From Daucus carota subsp. sativus (Eukaryota; Streptophyta; Magnoliopsida; Apiales; Apiaceae), in the NCBI RefSeq assembly GCF_001625215.2, contig NC_030385.2, positions 46,773,598-46,837,597 of the forward strand: DNA of 64,000 nt, written 5' to 3'. Made by a program: the position numbers and the translations under genes. Below are positions 57,558 through 64,000 of this stretch, piece by piece. The notes beneath the pieces were generated by a model. That model was given only the letters and a program-made list of their open reading frames with translations, searched no databases and had not been told where the DNA came from. Each line of letters opens with the position of its first letter. Positions within the stretch are counted from its first letter, which is position 1.

Positions 57558-60500
57558 ATGTTGCTAAATCATCAGCTTCAGCGATGCTCGTTCATCACAA
57601 ATGGTGGTTTTCAGTACAAATCACTTGCCACTTCACCTCAATGTCACAAGAGACCAACCATCTTTGCTGTGCAAGCCAAAGCCATTCCTTCAAGAACCCA
57701 AGTAATCATTTCTTCTGATTCTTTATTTAAATTTCTTTGATTGCATGGTGATATCTTTGTTTTTGTTTTGCATAAGCGGAAATTTAAATACTCACGCACC
57801 CGAGGCCCGGAACTTGAACCACTTGTTTCTAGTTTAGTTTATACTTGTTAAGTCATGTTTATTATATTTTGACATTCCCGGTCGCTCAAAAGCCCATTTT
57901 TGGGTCGGAGAGACTTTTTATCGCGATCGTTATATTTCTGACAATGCTTGACTAGTGATTAGTTATTTCTAATGGTGTATAGAGGATAATGGAGAGTATA
58001 CCTGTCAATGGAGAAGTTGGAGGCGCTGGCGGGGCTTATTCGTATAATGCCTTGAAGAGATTGGATAAGCTATGGTCTGGTATTTGCTCTGCTCAGGAAG
58101 GTAAAAAACTTAGTACTAGTAATCTATCTTTGATATTATATAATGCTAGATGATGGTTGGTTTATGTGAATTATATATGTGTTTCAGTTGTTGATGAGCC
58201 TAAGCAAGTAGTTTCACGAATTCCGGGTTTGTTTAGCCAGTCTGATCTAGCTGACAAGGAAGTTGATACATTTGATGTGGTAGTTTGTGGTGGGACTTTG
58301 GGAATTTTCATTGCCACGGCATTGAGCTCCAAAGGCCTTCGAGTAGGCATTGTGGAGAAGAATGTACTTAAAGGGGTATAATGTAGTGAGAATATGTGAC
58401 AAATTAACAAGAACTGGATGTTATGTAAGATGGTTGATTTTTTCGTACTTACTGATCAGAGAGAACAAGACTGGAATATATCGAGGAAAGAGATGCTGGA
58501 ACTTGTAGAAGTTGGCATTCTTGAAGAGGAAGATATTGAACATGCTACATCTGCAACTTTTAATCCTGTATGTTCTTTACGGTGTCTGAGCTTAGCCAAT
58601 TGCATATTCAGCATTATACTCCTCTATTTTTTTTGTCTGAAATATATGGTATTAGTTTATATATTATAGTTGTTTTTCTGGTTAATTTCTCAGAACAGAT
58701 GCGGATTTGAGGGGAAGGGGGAGATTTGGGTCGAGAACATTCTCAACCTTGGTGTTTCGTAAGTCAACCATATGTCATGCCTTTTTGTGCTTTATTTGCT
58801 ATAGTGCCAACGTTTGTGCCAATTATTTCTACCAAGGCTCTCTTTCATCCATTGTTTTTTCGTCAATTCATCTTTAAAGTTCCCTCATACGATATAAAGT
58901 TCAGAATATGATCCAGCATGAGTTTTGCTACATAAGCTTGAAACATGATATATAGCCCAATGTTCACGTTGGGCGCAGGAGAATCTTTTATTTTTTTTCT
59001 TAGAGGAATCTTGACTGCTCCCTTTGTAAATAATTATGTGATCAGTGTTTTGCAACTTCACATATTCCCATGTTTCAGGAAATATTACCTCAACTACAGT
59101 ACTTAACTTCTCTCTCCATGTCATTACAGGCCTTCCAAGCTTATTGAGAAAATGAAGACACGTTTTAACTCATTTGATGGAGTAATCTTAGAAGGTCTTG
59201 GCGTTTCCAGCATATGTGTTTATGATGATGCAGCTGTAAGTTACTTCCACCTACAGAACATAGACCTTAACGATGGAGAGTTATAAAGCCATGCAAATAT
59301 AGCCGAAAGCCTTGTTCCAGTTCTTAATAAGTTACATGAATCCAAAGTTTTCAGATTACAGCATGAAATAATGATGTATCTGTATTAGTATAGTCTGAAT
59401 ATTTAAGGAGAAATTACAGTTATTTACATAAAATTCATCAAAACTTGGGAAGTCAAAATTGGTACTACAATAAATTTCCTATTATACAAATGTTTAATGT
59501 TACCCATTAATTAAAATAATAAGTTAAAGTACTGCCCTTCTTTGTTCCTTTATTTTAAGTACTTGTGATTTAGATCTTTAGGATAATGATGTGAGATATT
59601 TGTTAATAATAACTGTAGTTTCATAATGTAATTGATAACTTTTTATCACAGATTTTGCAATTAGACAGTGGGAAGAGGTTGTCATCACGTCTCGTTATTG
59701 ATGCGATGGGGAACTTTTCCCCAGTTGTAAAGCAGGTTAGTATTGTTAATTCTTGCTTGCTTAGAATTTTCTTCTTTTCGCTTAAGACTGTCATTTTGTC
59801 ATTGATAATGAGTGTAGACTAGAGGCTTGTCATTTTTTCCATGTACAGGAAGCTTGCACATGTATCTAGTTGATGTTTCTTTTTAGTTCTTTTAAGTTAG
59901 TATTTAGGAGTACCTATTTTAGTTGGAGTGTAGACTGCAGTTGTTTTGATCATTGTGTTGTGTGCACCAACCATGCACGTCTATATGTTGAGGTTGACTG
60001 TTAGGTTTTTTTTTGCACGTTTACATCTGTTAAAACTTTTTGGATAACATATGATCTCTAAAGATTAGAGGGGGGAGAAAGCCGGATGGTTTCTGCCTTG
60101 TTGTTGGTTCCTGTTGTCGCGGTTTCAAGGATAACAAGACAAGTGATGTTATATATAGCAGCGCTGAAGTAATGCAGGTTGGGGAGTCACAAGTGCAGTA
60201 TTTCTGGGAGGTAATATTCTACTATAATATATGGTTTTTTGATCTATTCACAGGGGTTCTCAACTGATTTCCCCTTAAAAGTGTAATTATTTACAATAAA
60301 AGAACTTCTAATCTTTTATGTTAATTTATTTTTTCACTCACAAAAACAATATCAGGCCTTCCCTGCTGGTTCAGGTCTCATGGACCGAACTACTTACATG
60401 TTTACCTACGTTGACCCTCAACCTGGATCCCCAAAGCTGGAAGAATTATTAGAAGACTACTGGAATCTAATGCCAGATTATCAGGTCATATCTTACATCA

Positions 60501-63149
60501 CTCTTCTAAATAATTGGTTTTATCTAATTTTTTCATTATATTATATTTATTTACTAATGTGGAATGTAAATATTCAGGCAGAACTCATTGGATGAAAAAA
60601 ACCTAAGCCTGGCCTTCTAAAAAACTTTATCCTAGTAGCCAGTATAGTTTTAGAGTATGAATAAGTAGATTCAAATTGATGCGTTCAAAAAAAAAAGTAG
60701 ATTCAAATTGATGGGAAGGTATCTGCCTTCTATGCTTATGTTAGTTAACTATCTTCAACATACAAAAATGTTGTTTTCTGTTATCCTATAATTTACATTT
60801 GATAAACACATTATTCTCGCTTAATACACATGAAAATTTCCTTCTGAATTAAGATTGTTCTTTTTCCTTTTGATTGACGAAATAAAAGAAATAGAGTACC
60901 AGGAAACCTTGTAATTTGGACTTCAGAGTCTTGTGATGCTTAATTGAGATGGTTTAACAATGCGGGTGTTATCTACAGGGGGTGTCTCTTGATGATCTGG
61001 AGATTTTAAGAGTCATATATGGGATTTTCCCTACATACCGTGACAGGTGAATGCATTTTTTTTACATTTTATAAAACCTATCTTTTCTAAATATGTCTAT
61101 GGACAAGCTATGCTATAATGTCAGTTATCATCCTCTCCTTAAAAAGTTAAAATTATTTGAATCATATGTGCTCAAGTACATTTGCAATAGTTCCGAGTGT
61201 TAAATTTCTTACAATAGTAATGTAGTCTATAAAATATAGATGAACTTTAGATTCTAGCTGTCGCCTGAATCTGACATATTCCCATTTTTACATTTGGGGA
61301 CATTGACTTGCAGCCCATTGCCATCAGCTTTTGATCGTATTTTACAGGTTTAATATACTACACACTCCAAAGCCTCTGCTTCTATTGACTCACTTGCTAT
61401 ATGGCTTGCACAAACCTTATACATTACTTTGTGCAGTTTGGTGATGCAAGTGGCATACAGTCCCCAGTTTCCTTTGGTGGTTTTGGAAGCTTGACCAGGC
61501 ATCTTGGTAGACTAACAAATGGTATATAATTCTGCAACGATATTGCATAGATTCATAATGTTTTCCCAACATCTCCCATGTATTTGAAGTATAAATCAGT
61601 AACTATACTTCACGGCTAGATCCTTCACTCAGCCTACTGGTATTGAAGTCTCTGCATGGATTAAGGATTCGCAGACGTGTCAACCATGCTAGTTTTGGAT
61701 CAAATGTTTCAGGATATTCATTTTAGTATTTTACTAATCTTGCCTGAACCTTGGCATAGCATGATGGCAGTTTGTTTATTTATTCTATGAAAATGTAGGG
61801 ATATATGAAGCAATCTCTGGCAACCTTCTGGACTCAGACAACCTTTCCCTCTTAAACCCATATATGGTCTGTCTGTCCTATATTTTTATATTATCAAATA
61901 ATTTAGATCCCTCTAGTTATGCCTTCAACTAAAATTTAATCTGCAGCCCAACTTGAGTGCATCTTGGTTGTTTCAAAGAGCAATGTCAGCAAGAAAAGAG
62001 TCCTCAGTTTCACCTGATTTCATCAATCAGCTTCTTTGTGTTAACTTTCAGAGTATGCAGGTAACATGTGACACAACATCATTTTTACGTTAAAAGCTGA
62101 AAAGTGTTTATACTTAAACTAATATCACTCTTTTACCTGTGCTTTTAAAATATATGCACTTCACCAGAGGCTAGGGGATCCAGTGCTTAAACCATTCCTT
62201 CAGGTCACTAATCTTTTCATGAACTTTTGTCTTTGCTCTTCTTGTTGTAAGAACTTCTGCTTTTAGCTGTCTCATGTATAAATATATCCAGTTCTCTCCT
62301 CTATTGACATCTTCTGCTAATCATCGACTACATTGTGATTTGTGAATGTGTGATACTGAACAGGATGTTATACAGTTTGGCCCTCTTGTGAAGACATTAG
62401 GGCTGGTCATGCTGACCAAGCCTCAACTTCTTCCATCAATATTTAGACAGGTAATAATTTTGTAAACCTTATCTTTTCTATTTTGCTTGTTTGATTACCC
62501 CAGATAAATGATTTTTAAATGGATATAATGTGTCTTTTTGGTATGGAGTCGAACCATAGGTTTACTATTGTAATAAATTTTACAGGATTTATGTGAATCC
62601 TCTGTTGAACATAATTCATCCAGGCTATTTAGGTCGATGCTTTAAATCCTATCAAGAAAAGTCCATTGTATTGCGTTGTCTATATTACGATATCTTGATC
62701 CTGTCAAGAAAAGTCCTGTCTGCGTCTATGATATTTTAAATCTCCAGAATATAATGCTTATAAACATTTTGCTATATGTTTCAGGTTGGCATCCCAGTGC
62801 TTCTCGACTGGTTTGGTCATTTCACAATGCTGGGATACTACACATTTTTGTCAGTTTTTATTGACCCAATTATTAGGTAATTATCTGCAGACTGCAGGCA
62901 CTGACATTCCTTCTTAAGTTGTGTGGAACAGAGGATTGAACTTCATATACCTTAATTTCCCCACCAAAAGAAAAAATTAGCGAATCCTAGTGCTTAGTAG
63001 ATGTCTAATGAGTATCATGTTTTGACAGTCCGTCGATAGGTACACTTCCAGACAAAACAAGGTTTAAATGGAAGCGCCAACTTGAGGCTTGGAAATATGG
63101 AGCTGGTTTAGACTACACAATGAGTGCCTCTGAGGAACGAAACCACTGA
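57558..63149 (+). CDS. Lycopene beta/epsilon cyclase-like FAD-dependent protein, plastid-targeted
   Basis: Eighteen exons join in frame to 597 residues: 57558-57701, 57983-58100, 58188-58375, 58460-58567, 58694-58758, 59130-59235, 59652-59735, 60064-60210, 60356-60484, 60979-61046, 61314-61347, 61437-61521, 61799-61866, 61947-62060, 62168-62203, 62364-62450, 62785-62876 and 63029-63149. The first ~45 residues resemble a chloroplast transit peptide. A Rossmann FAD-binding strand-turn-helix follows (VVVCGGTLGIFIATALSS, then VGIVEK), at about residues 120-145. LVIDAMGN resembles the second FAD motif of flavoprotein oxidoreductases, and FGDASGIQSPVSFGGFGSL resembles the third. From memory it matches the Arabidopsis At2g32640 protein, annotated lycopene cyclase-like, and not the true LCYB or LCYE enzymes. 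The glycine pattern CGGTLG is atypical for GxGxxG. Substrate unknown. Confidence 0.92.
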
Positions 63150-64000
63150 TGAAACAATAAAGATGGAAAAGATCTCGCTACTAGCTAGCTTTGTCTTGCA
63201 AATCGAAGGAGGAGAGAAATAGAATTTCCTGTAGTATAGCTCTCATACAAAGTAAATACTTGATTCCTGCAGGTTGAAGGATGATTTTTTATATATATAT
63301 CATAGTAAATGAGTTGAGATATAGAGGTTTGTCTTTGTAGTTTGTACATTGATTGATCATCTATATACAAGTTTCTTGATATAACAATGTTTCTGCTATG
63401 TCAAAACAGTACTGATACTTGAAACTAAAATATCGAAAGATGACTTAGTAGAGACTGCTATACGGATTTTGAGATCTCATGTGTGGTCAGTGGCCGCCAC
63501 CACGAATAGAAAAGGCCCGGGGCTGGGTTAGTCTCTTACTAAATCCGCCACTATTGATATCGAGGCACTACTGCTAAAACGAAGTCAAAAAGAGAAGGGA
63601 CAGGAAAAGGGGAAGAATAATTAGAAAGCAGCACGCATATAAAGCAAGTGGGATTACTGTGCACAGCATTGACGCTCACTCCATCGAAATCCCCTAGTCT
63701 ACATGACACTCGATGGATGATCGTTTCTGCGGTGCTTGTTACAGAGGGAAATACACTCTCTTTATGTCAACTAACACATGATCATTATTAAGTATGTCAA
63801 ACTAAGCATACTCACAATGGAGAAGTTTCAATAGAACCACTTAACTCTCTAGTTGAGTTAGTTCCGTAATTAGGTGCCCAGAAAATATATTGTAACAATC
63901 ATCTGTCGGACATGAACCACAACAAAAAGTCGGGCCTTGCAGTTTCACCTGCAGTACCTGCATGTGTTCTAGATTACCTAGCTGTTAGAACCTTAATTCC
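63150..64000. other. 3' flank, no gene recognised
   Basis: The sequence includes the 3' UTR of the preceding gene. A GC-richer patch near 63485-63560 and low-complexity A/G-rich DNA follow. No open frame with domain features, RNA gene or transposon end was found before the window closes. Confidence 0.5.

Overview
This is nuclear DNA of a flowering plant, most likely a eudicot. Genes are intron-rich with GT..AG splice sites, intergenic DNA is very AT-rich, one cytosolic-type tRNA gene is present, and the mobile DNA is of plant type (Helitron, hAT and Stowaway-like MITEs). The species cannot be named from sequence alone. I derived all exon joins by hand from splice sites and reading-frame continuity. 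Nearly every multi-exon gene below joins into one uninterrupted frame of typical family length.

Layout. 0.4-3.1 kb (-): 5' part of a P-loop NTPase gene whose 3' end may lie outside the window. 4.86-10.6 kb (+): U11/U12 snRNP 35 kDa protein of the minor spliceosome. 10.8-13.2 kb (-): intronless AP180/ANTH clathrin adaptor, tail to tail with the previous gene. 14.0-15.9 kb (-): GH17-X8 beta-1,3-glucanase. 16.5-17.4 kb: complete non-autonomous hAT element with a perfect 8-bp target duplication. 18.0 kb (-): tRNA-Leu(CAA). 19.9-20.5 kb: one MITE nested in another. 21.1-23.9 kb (+): GH9 endo-beta-1,4-glucanase. 25.6-27.8 kb (+): NRT1/PTR (NPF6-like) transporter. About 28.46-44.49 kb: a roughly 16-kb Helitron. 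45.0-46.6 kb (+): a second GH17-X8 gene. 48.5-54.1 kb (+): PP2A B' (B56) regulatory subunit with a 4-kb intron. 54.9-56.9 kb (-): small plastid-type cupin. 57.6-63.1 kb (+): 18-exon FAD-dependent lycopene-cyclase-like protein. The last 0.85 kb has no recognisable gene.

The standout is the Helitron. It carries (i) a 12-exon RepHel gene (1,648 codons) with all Rep HUH/two-tyrosine motifs and SF1 helicase motifs in frame, (ii) a small F-box-like gene, (iii) an 8-exon RPA-like gene (671 codons) and (iv) a textbook 3' hairpin ending CTAG before a T. No stop codon or frameshift was found in any of the three genes, so the element looks potentially autonomous. Its Rep N-terminus is built from a series of small phase-1/phase-1 exons, several repeating a basic motif of RREKYKERK type.

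Three secreted cell-wall glucanase genes (GH17, GH9, GH17) lie within about 33 kb, and the Helitron ends only about 0.4 kb upstream of the TATA box of the second GH17 gene. Two genes appear to have start codons split from, or isolated from, the rest of the reading frame by an intron.
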